Below, piece by piece: positions 7,643 to 14,303 of a stretch of DNA of 15,370 nt. The notes beneath the pieces were generated by a model that made no database searches, was not told the DNA's origin, and worked only from the letters and a program-made list of their open reading frames with translations. A program made the position numbers and the translations under genes. Source of the stretch: Verrucomicrobiota bacterium. Lineage in GTDB: Bacteria; Verrucomicrobiota; Verrucomicrobiia; Limisphaerales; AV2. The stretch spans positions 1 through 15,370 of the forward strand of contig QHPA01000349.1 of the NCBI GenBank assembly GCA_003218935.1, given 5' to 3'. The stretch's first letter is position 1. Each line of letters begins with the position of its first letter.

Positions 7643-8056
7643 GTGCGCATCCTTGCCATTGACCACGGCACAAAACGAATGGGCGTCGCCCTCAGCGACG
7701 AGTTGGGGATGATTGCCCAGCCCCTGGAGTTTATCCCGGCGGAACCGTTCGCGGAGTTTCTGAATCGGTTGAAGGAAATTCTCCACGACAAGCAGGTGGA
7801 ATTGATCGTGGTAGGAATGCCACGGAACATGGACGGCAGTTACGGTGCGGCGGCGCTCAAGGTGCAGGAATTTGTCGCCGTCTTGAAGGACGCGGTTGCG
7901 ATTCCCATCAAAACCCTCGATGAACGGTTGACCTCGGTGCAGCCGCACCGCTTTTTGACGGAGGCTGAGGTGCGCGGTCGCCAGCGCAAGGAAAAGGTGG
8001 ACAAGTCCGCGGCGGCGATATTGTTGCAAAGCTATCTGGACGGCCGGCCAGACTAA
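7643..8056 (+). CDS. ruvX: RuvX/YqgF family RNase H-fold nuclease
   Basis: A 137-residue protein of the YqgF/RuvX family, normally about 135-150 residues. The family is named as a putative Holliday junction resolvase and in E. coli also acts in 16S rRNA 5'-end maturation. Motifs: 'MRILAIDHGTKRMGVALSDE' (residues 1-20, with catalytic D7 in the first strand), 'LIVVGMPRNMDGS' (about 54-66), 'DERLTSVQ' (93-100) and 'KVDKSAAAILLQSYLD' (118-133, catalytic D120). The GTG start at 7643 is preceded by AAGGA (7631-7635) at 7-nt spacing. The gene lies 88 bp after hemL, in the same direction. TCTGG (8035-8039) / CCAGA (8048-8052) with a T-run at 8058-8062 could make a weak terminator over the stop codon. 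Confidence 0.93.
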   Translation: MRILAIDHGTKRMGVALSDELGMIAQPLEFIPAEPFAEFLNRLKEILHDKQVELIVVGMPRNMDGSYGAAALKVQEFVAVLKDAVAIPIKTLDERLTSVQPHRFLTEAEVRGRQRKEKVDKSAAAILLQSYLDGRPD

Positions 8057-8060
8057 CTTT

Positions 8061-8215
8061 TTACCACGGATGGAAACAGATAAACACAGATGGAGCGACA
8101 CGAACCACGCTGATCGGTACGAGTGGTTGGGGATCGTCTCTTTAGCGGTAATTCGTGGAATTCGTGTCAAACCCTCTGTCCCCATCCGTGTTCATCCGTG
8201 TTCATCCGTGGTTTA
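8061..8215. repeat. Inverted interspersed repeat upstream of truA
   Basis: The left arm (8061-8093, containing ACCACGGATGG and AACACAGATGG) and right arm (8182-8215, three direct copies of ATCCGTG-type heptads ending ATCCGTGGTTTAA) are imperfect inverted repeats, about 26 matches over 31 aligned bases. A second nested pair, GACACGAA (8097-8104) and TTCGTGTC (8161-8168), lies inside. The transcript could fold into one long nested stem. The element fills almost the whole gap between ruvX and truA. The right arm is open in the truA frame (reading 'SVFIRVHPWF'), which could mislead automatic start calling to the GTG at 8155. Confidence 0.85.
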
Positions 8216-8223
8216 ATCTCAGT

Positions 8224-9033
8224 GTGGACACTCTCAAATTCAAACTGACCATTGCTTACGACGGGACGAATTACGAAGGGTGGCAGGCGCAGAAAACCGG
8301 GACCGGCGTGCAGCAAAAGGTCGAGGAATCGCTGGCCGAACTTTTTCCCGGCAAACCGCGTGTCCATAGCTCCAGCCGCACGGATGCAGGCGTGCACGCG
8401 CTCGGCATGGTGGCGCACGTCGAGATTCCAAAAGCGGAGTTCAAAATGCCGGCGCGCAAGCTGGTCCTCGCGTTGAACGCGTGGTTGCCGGAGGACATTC
8501 GTGTGATGTCAGCGAGGCTGTGTCGCGTGGATTTTCACTCGCGCTTCGACGCGACCGGCAAACAGTACCGGTACCTGATCTGGAACCAAACGGCGATGAA
8601 CCCGTTGCTGCGACACCAGGCATGGCACGTGCCGACGCCGCTGGATTTGGCGGCGATGCAGGCGGCGGCGAGACGATTTCTGGGCAAACACGATTTCAAA
8701 TCGTTTGCCGGAGCGCGAAACTATGAAATGGAATCCACGGTGCGCACGGTGACGCGTTGCGACATCAAGCGAAACGGCCCGTGGTTGACGTTTATCATCG
8801 AAGGCGATGGGTTTCTCTACAAAATGTGCCGCGGCATGGTGGGAACGCTGGTGCAGGTGGGGCAGGGGAAGTTTGCCGCTGCTGAAATCAACCGGATGCT
8901 CGGCAGAAAAGACCGGCGCGTCGCCGGAATGACCGCGCCGGCGCACGGGTTGGTGTTGTGGAAGGTGTTCTACAAAAATCCAAACTCCAAACCCCGGACT
9001 TCAAAGAAAACCCAAACTACAAATCCCAAATGA
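8224..9033 (+). CDS. truA: tRNA pseudouridine(38-40) synthase
   Basis: TruA isomerises uridines 38-40 in the anticodon stem of many tRNAs. The 269-residue product has 'KLTIAYDGTNYEGWQAQ' at the N-terminus, the catalytic motif 'SSRTDAGVHALG' with the nucleophile D54, 'FHSRFDATGKQYRYLI', 'HDFKSFAGA' and 'DGFLYKMCRGMVGTLVQVGQG', all in family order. I chose GTG 8224 because the conserved sequence begins directly after it. The frame is open upstream only through the repeat element. The family core ends at 'GLVLWKVFY'; the last 18 or so residues (after about 8977) come from the next repeat element read in frame. The core is complete, so the enzyme is probably active. It is paired with trmL, another tRNA modification gene. 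Confidence 0.93.
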   Translation: MDTLKFKLTIAYDGTNYEGWQAQKTGTGVQQKVEESLAELFPGKPRVHSSSRTDAGVHALGMVAHVEIPKAEFKMPARKLVLALNAWLPEDIRVMSARLCRVDFHSRFDATGKQYRYLIWNQTAMNPLLRHQAWHVPTPLDLAAMQAAARRFLGKHDFKSFAGARNYEMESTVRTVTRCDIKRNGPWLTFIIEGDGFLYKMCRGMVGTLVQVGQGKFAAAEINRMLGRKDRRVAGMTAPAHGLVLWKVFYKNPNSKPRTSKKTQTTNPK

Positions 9034-9119
9034 AATCCGAGAGCAAGACCGCCAATCGGTCGATGGCCGTTGCCAGCATGCGTCCTGGCGTTGTTTGGAG
9101 TTTGGAATTTGGTGTTTGG
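8980..9119. repeat. Inverted interspersed repeat between truA and trmL
   Basis: It is bounded by a perfect 13-bp inverted repeat, CCAAACTCCAAAC (8980-8992) and GTTTGGAGTTTGG (9093-9105). Looser A/C-rich and G/T-rich blocks (CCCAAACTACAAATCCCAAA near 9010; GGAATTTGGTGTTTGGTGTT near 9104) extend each arm. The left arm codes for the end of truA, including its stop (9031-9033). The right arm stops about ten bases before the trmL start, so it occupies the place of a normal ribosome binding site. Confidence 0.85.
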
Positions 9120-9129
9120 TGTTTCCCTT

Positions 9130-9603
9130 ATGCACATCGTCCTGGTTGAACCGGAAATTCCGCCGAACACAGGCAACGTGGCGCGCCTGTGCGCGGCGAC
9201 GAAGACGACGTTGCACCTCGTCGAACCGTTCGGCTTCGAACTCGACGACCAACAACTCAAACGCGCGGGGATGGATTACTGGCGGCAGGTCGAGTGGCAT
9301 CGCTGGCCGAATTGGACGGAGTTTCAAAAGCAACTGCCGCCCAACGCACGGCTCTGGTTCATCGAGTCACGCGGGCCGCAGCGTTACGCCGAGGTCCGTT
9401 ATTCGCCGGACGACTATCTGGTGTTCGGCCGCGAGACTGCAGGTTTGCCAAAGAAGCTGCTCGAAGAACATCGCGACCGTTGGCTGCGCATCCCGATGTT
9501 CCACGAGAAGTCACGTTCGTTGAACCTGTCCAACTGCGCGGCATTGGTGTTGTTTGAGGCGCTGCGGCAGCAGGGGTTCAGCGGCGAGTTGCGTGATGCG
9601 TGA
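9130..9603 (+). CDS. trmL: tRNA (cytidine(34)-2'-O)-methyltransferase (TrmL-type SPOUT)
   Basis: A 157-residue SPOUT-class methyltransferase, the same length as E. coli TrmL, which 2'-O-methylates the wobble nucleotide of tRNA-Leu isoacceptors using S-adenosylmethionine. It starts 'MHIVLVEPEIPPNTGNVARL', matching the family's motif 1 (N13, T14, G15, N16). Knot motifs follow: 'YLVFGRETAGLP' (97-107) and 'IPMFHEKSRSLNLSNCAALV' (121-140). The ATG at 9130 matches the conserved N-terminus exactly. A Shine-Dalgarno is not obvious because the upstream DNA is the right arm of a repeat. It forms a tRNA-modification pair with truA, and the SPOUT fold acts as a homodimer (family knowledge). Confidence 0.93.
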   Translation: MHIVLVEPEIPPNTGNVARLCAATKTTLHLVEPFGFELDDQQLKRAGMDYWRQVEWHRWPNWTEFQKQLPPNARLWFIESRGPQRYAEVRYSPDDYLVFGRETAGLPKKLLEEHRDRWLRIPMFHEKSRSLNLSNCAALVLFEALRQQGFSGELRDA

Positions 9604-9660
9604 ATCGGATACCGGGCGATGAGCGCAAGCGTCATCGGGCGCATCTCAGTTTCTGGCAAC

Positions 9661-9727
9661 TAGTGGCACGGGTGTCCCGCCCGTTGCTCCAAACCGGAAA
9701 CTCACGGGCGGGACGCCCGTGCCACTA
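9661..9727. repeat. Near-perfect 24-bp inverted repeat between convergent genes
   Basis: The arms 9661-9684 (TAGTGGCACGGG...) and 9704-9727 (...CCCGTGCCACTA) pair over 24 bp with one mismatch (a possible G-U pair) around a 19-nt loop. Each arm also contains its own smaller palindrome, for example CGGGCG GGA CGCCCG in the right arm. This is a common repeat type in Verrucomicrobia and Planctomycetes. It sits 57 bp after trmL and 49 bp from the end of the convergent ptsN-like gene, so it may serve as a bidirectional transcription stop, though no clear T-run follows. Confidence 0.85.
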
Positions 9728-9776
9728 AGCCGGTGCGCCCTGCAAAAAACCGAGATGCGGTGCGCCATCTAACGTC

Positions 9777-10268
9777 TCACATCTTCGCTTCCGCTTCCTG
9801 GATCAGCGCGAGCACTTTTTCCGCTTTGTCCGCCGTGGTGAGGTTCTGGCGCAGTTTCGGGTCGCGGACGAGCCGGCTGATGCGCGCGAGGATGCCGAGG
9901 TGTTGCGCAACGGTCGTTGTCACGAGCAAGAAGAACAGTTTCGCCGGTTGGGCGTCGATCGCACCATAGGCGATTCCCGCCTCGTGCCGGCCAAAGACGA
10001 CGACCGGCTTTTCAACGAGGCCGACGAGCGCGTTGCGCGCGTGGGGCAGGGCGACACCGTCGCCAATGCCTGTGCTGTGGAGGTGCTCGCGTTCCTGCAA
10101 CGCCCGGAGCAGGGTCTGCCTGGCTTCGGATCGGTCCGCGATTTCGGGAATTCTGGCGACGAGTTCGTTGAGCACGTCATCGCGTTGCCGGCCGCGCAGG
10201 TGGAGTTCGATCGTGGCTGCGGAAATCAGGTCAGTGATCAGCAGGCGTTTTGTCTCAGCGCTTGCCAT
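9777..10268 (-). CDS. PtsN-like PTS EIIA domain protein (nitrogen/fructose type)
   Basis: A 163-residue single-domain protein of the PTS EIIA-2 (fructose/mannitol, EIIA-Ntr) family. It has 'LLITDLISAATIELHLRGRQ' at the N-terminus, the phosphorylation-site motif 'STGIGDGVALPHAR' with the acceptor histidine at residue 76, then 'VVVFGRHEAGIAYGAIDAQP' and 'FFLLVTTTVAQHLGILARIS'. It would accept a phosphoryl group from HPr or NPr. With no sugar permease domain beside it, a regulatory role like PtsN is more likely than sugar uptake (inference). The ATG complementary to 10266-10268 is used; an in-frame GTG three codons upstream (10277) is an alternative, and neither has a strong ribosome binding site. 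It is convergent with trmL and divergent from the metallohydrolase gene. Confidence 0.88.
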   Translation of the reverse strand: MASAETKRLLITDLISAATIELHLRGRQRDDVLNELVARIPEIADRSEARQTLLRALQEREHLHSTGIGDGVALPHARNALVGLVEKPVVVFGRHEAGIAYGAIDAQPAKLFFLLVTTTVAQHLGILARISRLVRDPKLRQNLTTADKAEKVLALIQEAEAKM

Positions 10269-10369
10269 GCGGCGCACATCGTAAAACCCGCCTTGCGGAA
10301 AGGAGAAGGAAAATATTGTGAGGCTTATATGAGCCCGCGAAGGAATCGGTTCCCATCGGTTGGTCTCAC
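10269..10369. promoter_or_regulatory. Divergent intergenic region
   Basis: About 100 bp separates the start of the minus-strand EIIA gene from the plus-strand metallohydrolase ORF, so both would need promoters here. No convincing -35/-10 pair is visible. A purine-rich AAAGGAGAAGG stretch lies at about 10300-10310. It looks like a ribosome binding site, but is followed only by a short frame (ATG 10329, 'MSPRRNRFPS', stop at 10394). This may be the leftover start of an older gene now disrupted. Confidence 0.35.
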
Positions 10370-12127
10370 GTGCGACCTCAAGTTCCAGACTTGACTGTCG
10401 GGGAATTGTTCGGCGTTGTGCTCACTTTCGATGATTCAGTGGCTTCTCATTATCTGCACACCAACGGCTTCAAAGCGATCGCGCTTCGTGACCTGGCGCG
10501 TTACGTCGATCCGGAGCAAACGCCGGCTGATGCGTTGGCGATTGTGGAAAAGAGGAAAGGCGAGCGAAAGGAGGTGCTCGTCGAGGGCGAAATTGTGGAC
10601 GCCGAAAACGGCAAACCTCTTGCGTCGCGTGTTTACATTCGGGGGATGGACGGCGCGTGGCACTTTCCCAAAACGGCATTTGCACGCGGGTCGGCGGTGC
10701 GTTACGAGCGGCGAAGCGGATTCAACACAAACGCAGTCGAGATGCACACGACGCTCTCGGCGCATCCGTTCCGTGCTGAGCTTCTGCCCGGGCGATACAC
10801 TTTTACCGTTGAGCACGGGAAGGAGGTTTTTCCCGAAACACGCGAAGTGATGGTTCAGCGCGATATGACGAAGGTCGAGTTTCGATTACGGCGCTGGGTC
10901 AATATGGCTGAGTTTGGGTGGTACTCCGGCGACACGCACGTGCATCGCGATCCGGGTGATTTGGCGAACGTGATGCCGGCCGAAGACGTCAATGTTGCTT
11001 TCCCGTTGGTTTACTGGACGACGGACGCCGACGTTCCGCCCAGCCGGGGCAATAAAAACTTCAAAGGCGATTTCACCGCTGCGCCTGTGAATGTCGATGC
11101 AACTCACGTTTTTTATCCGCGGAACACCGAATACGAAATTTTCACGACAGCCAAACGCCCGCACACCCTCGGCGCCCTGTTGGCGGTGAATCACCGGACA
11201 GTTTTCGATCTGCCGGCGTTGCCGATAAGCCCGATTGCCGAGCGGGCGCATGCGGAGGGTGCGCTGCTGGATCTGGAGAAGCACAATTGGCCGTGGTCGA
11301 TGGCGCTGGTTCCGCTGGTTCGGCCCGATCTGTTCGAGCTGGCCAACAACCATCACTGGGAGACGGAATTTTCCATTACGAACTGGGCGGTGCCGGCGCC
11401 GGCCTGGATGAATCTTGGAAGCGGCAGCGACAATGAGCGGCAATGGACCCTGTACGGGTTCCTGAACTACTATGCGCTGCTCGATTGCGGCTTTCGCCTG
11501 AGTCCGGCTGCCGGGACAGCAAACGGAGTGCATCCGGTGCCGTTGGGTTTCAGCCGCGTCTATGTGCATCTGCCCCGCGGCTTCAGTTACGAGGCGTGGG
11601 TCAACGGCCTGAAAGCAGGGCACAGTTTCGTGACTACGGGTCCGATGCTCTTTGCCACTGTGAACGGCGAGGATGCCGGTTACCTCTTCAAGAGTCCGCT
11701 TGGAGCGAAAGACAAACAGCGCTTTCATGTGGAAGGCGACGTTGTGAGCGCCGAACGTGTGAGCAGGATCGAGGTGATCGCAAATGGCGTGGTCGTTCGC
11801 ACGATCAATTCAGTCGCCACGCGCTCACAGACTGGCGCGCAGCGGTCTCACTTCGACGAAGAAGTGGAGTTGATCGGTTCCGGCTGGATCGCGGTGCGCT
11901 GCTGGGAAGAGCGCGCAAACGGCCGCTTTCGCTTCGCCCACACCGCTCCCTGGTTGGTCGAAGCGGACGGACTGCCGCTGCGCCCGCGGCGTGAAGAGGC
12001 GGAGTTTCTGGTGAAACAAGTCGAGGCGGAAATCGCCCGGAGTCGTGAGGTGCTGTCTTCCGAAGCGCTGGACGAGTATCGGCGAGCATTGAGCGCGTAC
12101 CGAAGCATTGCTGAAACAGCAAAATGA
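10370..12127 (+). CDS. CehA/McbA family metallohydrolase with deacetylase-derived N-terminus
   Basis: Residues about 69-180 form a carboxypeptidase-regulatory-like beta domain ('VEGEIVDAENGKPLASRVYI', 'HTTLSAHPFRAELLPGRYTF'). Residues about 180-480 form a PHP-fold metallohydrolase with the metal motif 'WYSGDTHVHRD' (H190, H192), 'NHRTVFDLPALP', 'LFELANNHHW' and the family's 'YEAWVNGLKAGHSFVTTGPM'. A conserved C-terminal helix region ends 'EYRRALSAYRSIAETAK'. CehA and McbA hydrolyse the carbamate carbaryl, but most relatives have unknown substrates. Related proteins normally begin with a signal peptide. Here the first 63 or so residues instead resemble fused pieces of a polysaccharide deacetylase, and no signal peptide is visible. 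The GTG at 10370 is a weak start choice; the frame is open back to 10322 without a better one. The product may be mislocalised or the gene decaying at its 5' end. Confidence 0.8.
   Translation: MRPQVPDLTVGELFGVVLTFDDSVASHYLHTNGFKAIALRDLARYVDPEQTPADALAIVEKRKGERKEVLVEGEIVDAENGKPLASRVYIRGMDGAWHFPKTAFARGSAVRYERRSGFNTNAVEMHTTLSAHPFRAELLPGRYTFTVEHGKEVFPETREVMVQRDMTKVEFRLRRWVNMAEFGWYSGDTHVHRDPGDLANVMPAEDVNVAFPLVYWTTDADVPPSRGNKNFKGDFTAAPVNVDATHVFYPRNTEYEIFTTAKRPHTLGALLAVNHRTVFDLPALPISPIAERAHAEGALLDLEKHNWPWSMALVPLVRPDLFELANNHHWETEFSITNWAVPAPAWMNLGSGSDNERQWTLYGFLNYYALLDCGFRLSPAAGTANGVHPVPLGFSRVYVHLPRGFSYEAWVNGLKAGHSFVTTGPMLFATVNGEDAGYLFKSPLGAKDKQRFHVEGDVVSAERVSRIEVIANGVVVRTINSVATRSQTGAQRSHFDEEVELIGSGWIAVRCWEERANGRFRFAHTAPWLVEADGLPLRPRREEAEFLVKQVEAEIARSREVLSSEALDEYRRALSAYRSIAETAK
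10412..10558 (+). pseudogene. Internally deleted polysaccharide deacetylase remnant
   Basis: Residues 15-27 of the ORF starting at 10370 read 'GVVLTFDDSVASH', the first NodB-type motif of polysaccharide deacetylases (catalytic and metal Asp pair). Residues 28-63 read 'YLHTNGFKAIALRDLARYVD' and 'PEQTPADALAIVEKRK', which is how members of a verrucomicrobial/planctomycetal deacetylase group end. The roughly 200 residues normally between them, including the H-x-x-x-H metal motif, are absent. The junction is near 10448-10455. The frame then continues without a stop into the metallohydrolase. The match is from memory of the family, not a search. Confidence 0.6.
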
Positions 12128-12198
12128 ACCTGAACTTTTCCAGTGGCGGATCGGCGCTTAAAGCTGCGCGGGCGCATCTGACTCTGCGCCCGAAGCGG

Positions 12199-12321
12199 GT
12201 AGGGACGCCGCGCCGCGGCGTCCCCGTCCGCGTTGAGCGGACGGCAATTCCGGGGTGCGTTTCGGCCTTGTTCGGTTGCGCCGCTGAACGCGGCGCGGAC
12301 AGCGCGGCGCACTGTCCCTAC
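12199..12321. repeat. Nested palindromic element before the propeller gene
   Basis: A 123-bp element bounded by an 8-bp inverted repeat, GTAGGGAC (12199-12206) and GTCCCTAC (12314-12321). Internal hairpins: a perfect 11-bp palindrome with a 1-nt loop (12202-12212 with 12214-12224), GTCCGC/GCGGAC (12226-12231 with 12237-12242, loop GTTGA) and GCGCCGC/GCGGCGC (12278-12284 with 12290-12296, loop TGAAC). Its ends resemble those of the element at 3269-3372 (GTAGGGCAG), but the interior differs. It fills the middle of the 296-bp gap between the metallohydrolase and propeller genes; the remaining 100 bp on the right shows nothing recognisable. Confidence 0.8.
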
Positions 12322-12423
12322 CGCGAAAGCATGGTGGGAGTGTGCAGAAGCGTCCAAGCCGCTCTCAGGGGTCGGTTCGTGCTTGGCCGGTGCCGGTTCC
12401 CGTCGGCATAGTTGGTTCGACCC

Positions 12424-14289
12424 GTGAGATTCGCTCTGTTTTTTTGCTTTTGCGCCGCCCAACTCGTGTGCGGTCGCTGTGAATTGTCCGCACAGGGTCG
12501 GTTTGAGTCCCTCGGCATCCCGGTTCGCAAAGGCGGCTTGATGGGCTGCGTCGTCGGGCCCAACGGCCACGGCGGCGAGGCGCTCTACTTCAACTTCAAT
12601 CAGCTCAGCGGGCTGCTGTTCCTGGTGCAGGTTGATCCGGATACCGGCCAAGCGCGGCAATTCAACGCGCCGCAAGGCCCTGGCGCATGGGCGCTCCTGG
12701 TCGGCCCGGACGAGAAAATTTATCTCGGCACCTGGGATGGCGCGTTGATCCTGCGCTTTGATCCGCAACAGCCGGAGAAGGGCCTCGAAGTCGTCGGCAA
12801 ACCGTCACCGACCGAGGATTACCTTTGGCAATTCGACGTCGGCAAGGACGCCAGGCTCTACGCCTGCACGTATCCAAATGCCAAACTCGTCCGCTTTGAT
12901 CCGAAGACTGGAACAATGGAAGACCTCGGACGGATGCACGCGAGTGAAATGTATGCGCGAAGCCTCGCGGTCGGGCCGAATGGCAAGGTGTACGTCGGCA
13001 TCGGCACGGAGAAAGGCGACCTCGTTGTCTTCGATCCGGCAACGGGCCAGCATCGCGGCATCCTGCCCAAAGGATTGCGCGGTGCTAAAGGCTGGAGCAC
13101 GGTGTCGGTGTCGCGCCGGTCTGATGGCCGGGTTTACGCGGAGTTCGGGCCGAACCTGATGCGGCTCGACGACGAATCGCCCGTGATCATCGAACGCGCG
13201 CCTGAAAGACCCCCGCTCAAATTGCGCGATGGGCGCGAAGTGGTCGCCTTTGGTCGCGGCACGTTCTCACTGAAGGATCCGCGAACGGGCCAGATCGTCG
13301 AGCGCGCCTTCAAGTATGAGAGCGCCGGGGATCATATTTTCATGGTCGGCGTGGGCCCGAGCAACTGTGTGTATGGCAGCACAGCGATGCCGCTGGAGGT
13401 CTTCCGCCACGATCCTCGCTCCGGTCGTAGCGCGCATCTGGGCGGAATGCCGGGCGGCGAAGTGTATTCGATGCTCGAACACGAGCAGAACCTCTACCTT
13501 TGCTACTACGGCGGCGCGGTGATGAATCTCTATAATCCCGCGAAGCCTTTCTGGAAGTTCGGCGCCGGCGCGGAATGTAATCCGATCTCATTCGGCGGCG
13601 TCGGCGACGGCCACCTTCGTCCGCGCGCCATGATTCACGGACCGGACGGCTTGATCTACATCGGCAGCGCGCCGCCTTACGGTGAGCTCGGCGGCGCGCT
13701 GGGGGTGTGGGACCCGAAACAGAACAAGACAATCGAGAATTACCGACATCTGGTGACGAATCAAAGCATCACGTCGCTGGCCTGGGAACCCAGGAGCGGC
13801 TTGATCTTGGGCGGCAGCGGCAATTACGGAGGCGGAGGTACGCGGCCCGCAGAGCAGGAGGCGAGGTTCTTTGCGTTCGATCCGAAGAAGAAGGGGAAGG
13901 TGTTCGAAGCCTCCCTTGTGCCGGGCGCCGTGAAATATCCTGCCACCTGCGCGGCGCGAGGCAAAGTGTTCACGACCGTCGGCGACAAGCTGCTGGTGTT
14001 CGATCCGCAGGCAATGAAGGTCGTGCGGACGGTCAAGCTGCCTGGAGCGCAACTGGACATTTCGCTTGGCCAGCATCGCAGCGGGAAGTTGGTTGGACTG
14101 ACAGCGAAGAGTGTTTATTTTCTTGACGTGAACAGAGGCGAAGTCGTTCACAGCGCCGAAGCTCCCGTGCCTGTGAACTGCGGGTTTGCGCTGGTGGACG
14201 ATGCGGTGTATTTCGGGTCGAAAGCCGAATTGTGGCGGTATTGGTTGCCGCAACTTGACGTGAACACCGAACAGGTAAAAACAAAGTAA
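12424..14289 (+). CDS. Secreted beta-propeller protein of unknown function
   Basis: From GTG 12424 the product has 621 residues. It starts with a signal peptide ('MRFALFFCFCAAQLVCGRC', probable cleavage after 'LSA' near residue 23). A TTG four codons upstream (12412) is a less likely start. The mature protein is a series of propeller-type blades with the recurring pattern 'VGPDEKIYLGTWDGALILRF', 'RLYACTYPNAKLVRFDPKTG', 'VGPNGKVYVGIGTEKGDLVV' and 'KVFTTVGDKLLVFDPQAMKV', that is, G-P-(D/N)-G-K-(I/V)-Y-x-G followed by F-D-P-x-T-G. This is like SMP-30/YVTN/PQQ-type propellers. The family is common in Planctomycetes and Verrucomicrobia without a known reaction. The nitrilase gene follows after 14 bp, so the two are probably cotranscribed. 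Localisation is periplasmic or extracellular by inference. Confidence 0.8.
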   Translation: MRFALFFCFCAAQLVCGRCELSAQGRFESLGIPVRKGGLMGCVVGPNGHGGEALYFNFNQLSGLLFLVQVDPDTGQARQFNAPQGPGAWALLVGPDEKIYLGTWDGALILRFDPQQPEKGLEVVGKPSPTEDYLWQFDVGKDARLYACTYPNAKLVRFDPKTGTMEDLGRMHASEMYARSLAVGPNGKVYVGIGTEKGDLVVFDPATGQHRGILPKGLRGAKGWSTVSVSRRSDGRVYAEFGPNLMRLDDESPVIIERAPERPPLKLRDGREVVAFGRGTFSLKDPRTGQIVERAFKYESAGDHIFMVGVGPSNCVYGSTAMPLEVFRHDPRSGRSAHLGGMPGGEVYSMLEHEQNLYLCYYGGAVMNLYNPAKPFWKFGAGAECNPISFGGVGDGHLRPRAMIHGPDGLIYIGSAPPYGELGGALGVWDPKQNKTIENYRHLVTNQSITSLAWEPRSGLILGGSGNYGGGGTRPAEQEARFFAFDPKKKGKVFEASLVPGAVKYPATCAARGKVFTTVGDKLLVFDPQAMKVVRTVKLPGAQLDISLGQHRSGKLVGLTAKSVYFLDVNRGEVVHSAEAPVPVNCGFALVDDAVYFGSKAELWRYWLPQLDVNTEQVKTK

Positions 14290-14303
14290 AAGGATCACTC
14301 CTT
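14289..14303 (+). promoter_or_regulatory. Ribosome binding site inside a small hairpin
   Basis: AAAGGA (14289-14294) lies 9 nt before the ATG at 14304, a good Shine-Dalgarno. AAGGA (14290-14294) can pair with TCCTT (14299-14303), loop TCAC, so the site could be folded away just before the start codon. The preceding gene's stop overlaps the first base, so ribosomes finishing the propeller gene would open the hairpin, which would couple translation of the two genes (inference). Confidence 0.4.

Noticed and set aside
8155..8223. Upstream GTG at 8155 as the truA start
   Set aside because: The added 23 residues are translated from the repeat arm at 8182-8215. Family conservation begins right after GTG 8224.
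9900..10394. Plus-strand frame opposite the EIIA gene
   Set aside because: The minus strand has the full EIIA signature (STGIGDGVALPHAR). The plus frame is its mirror and has no family features.
10329..10394. Short frame MSPRRNRFPS... downstream of a purine-rich site
   Set aside because: Only 21 codons and no recognisable content. It may be the start of a disrupted gene or chance, so it is mentioned only in the intergenic entry.
12124..12411. ORF overlapping the metallohydrolase stop by ATGA
   Set aside because: The overlap looks like translational coupling, but the product is encoded by the palindromic repeat at 12199-12321 and has no recognisable domain.
10886..12768. Two long minus-strand frames (10886-11728 and 11848-12768)
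   Set aside because: Both are antisense to the metallohydrolase and propeller genes, whose protein motifs are well conserved. The second also crosses a palindromic repeat. Composition indicates shadow frames.
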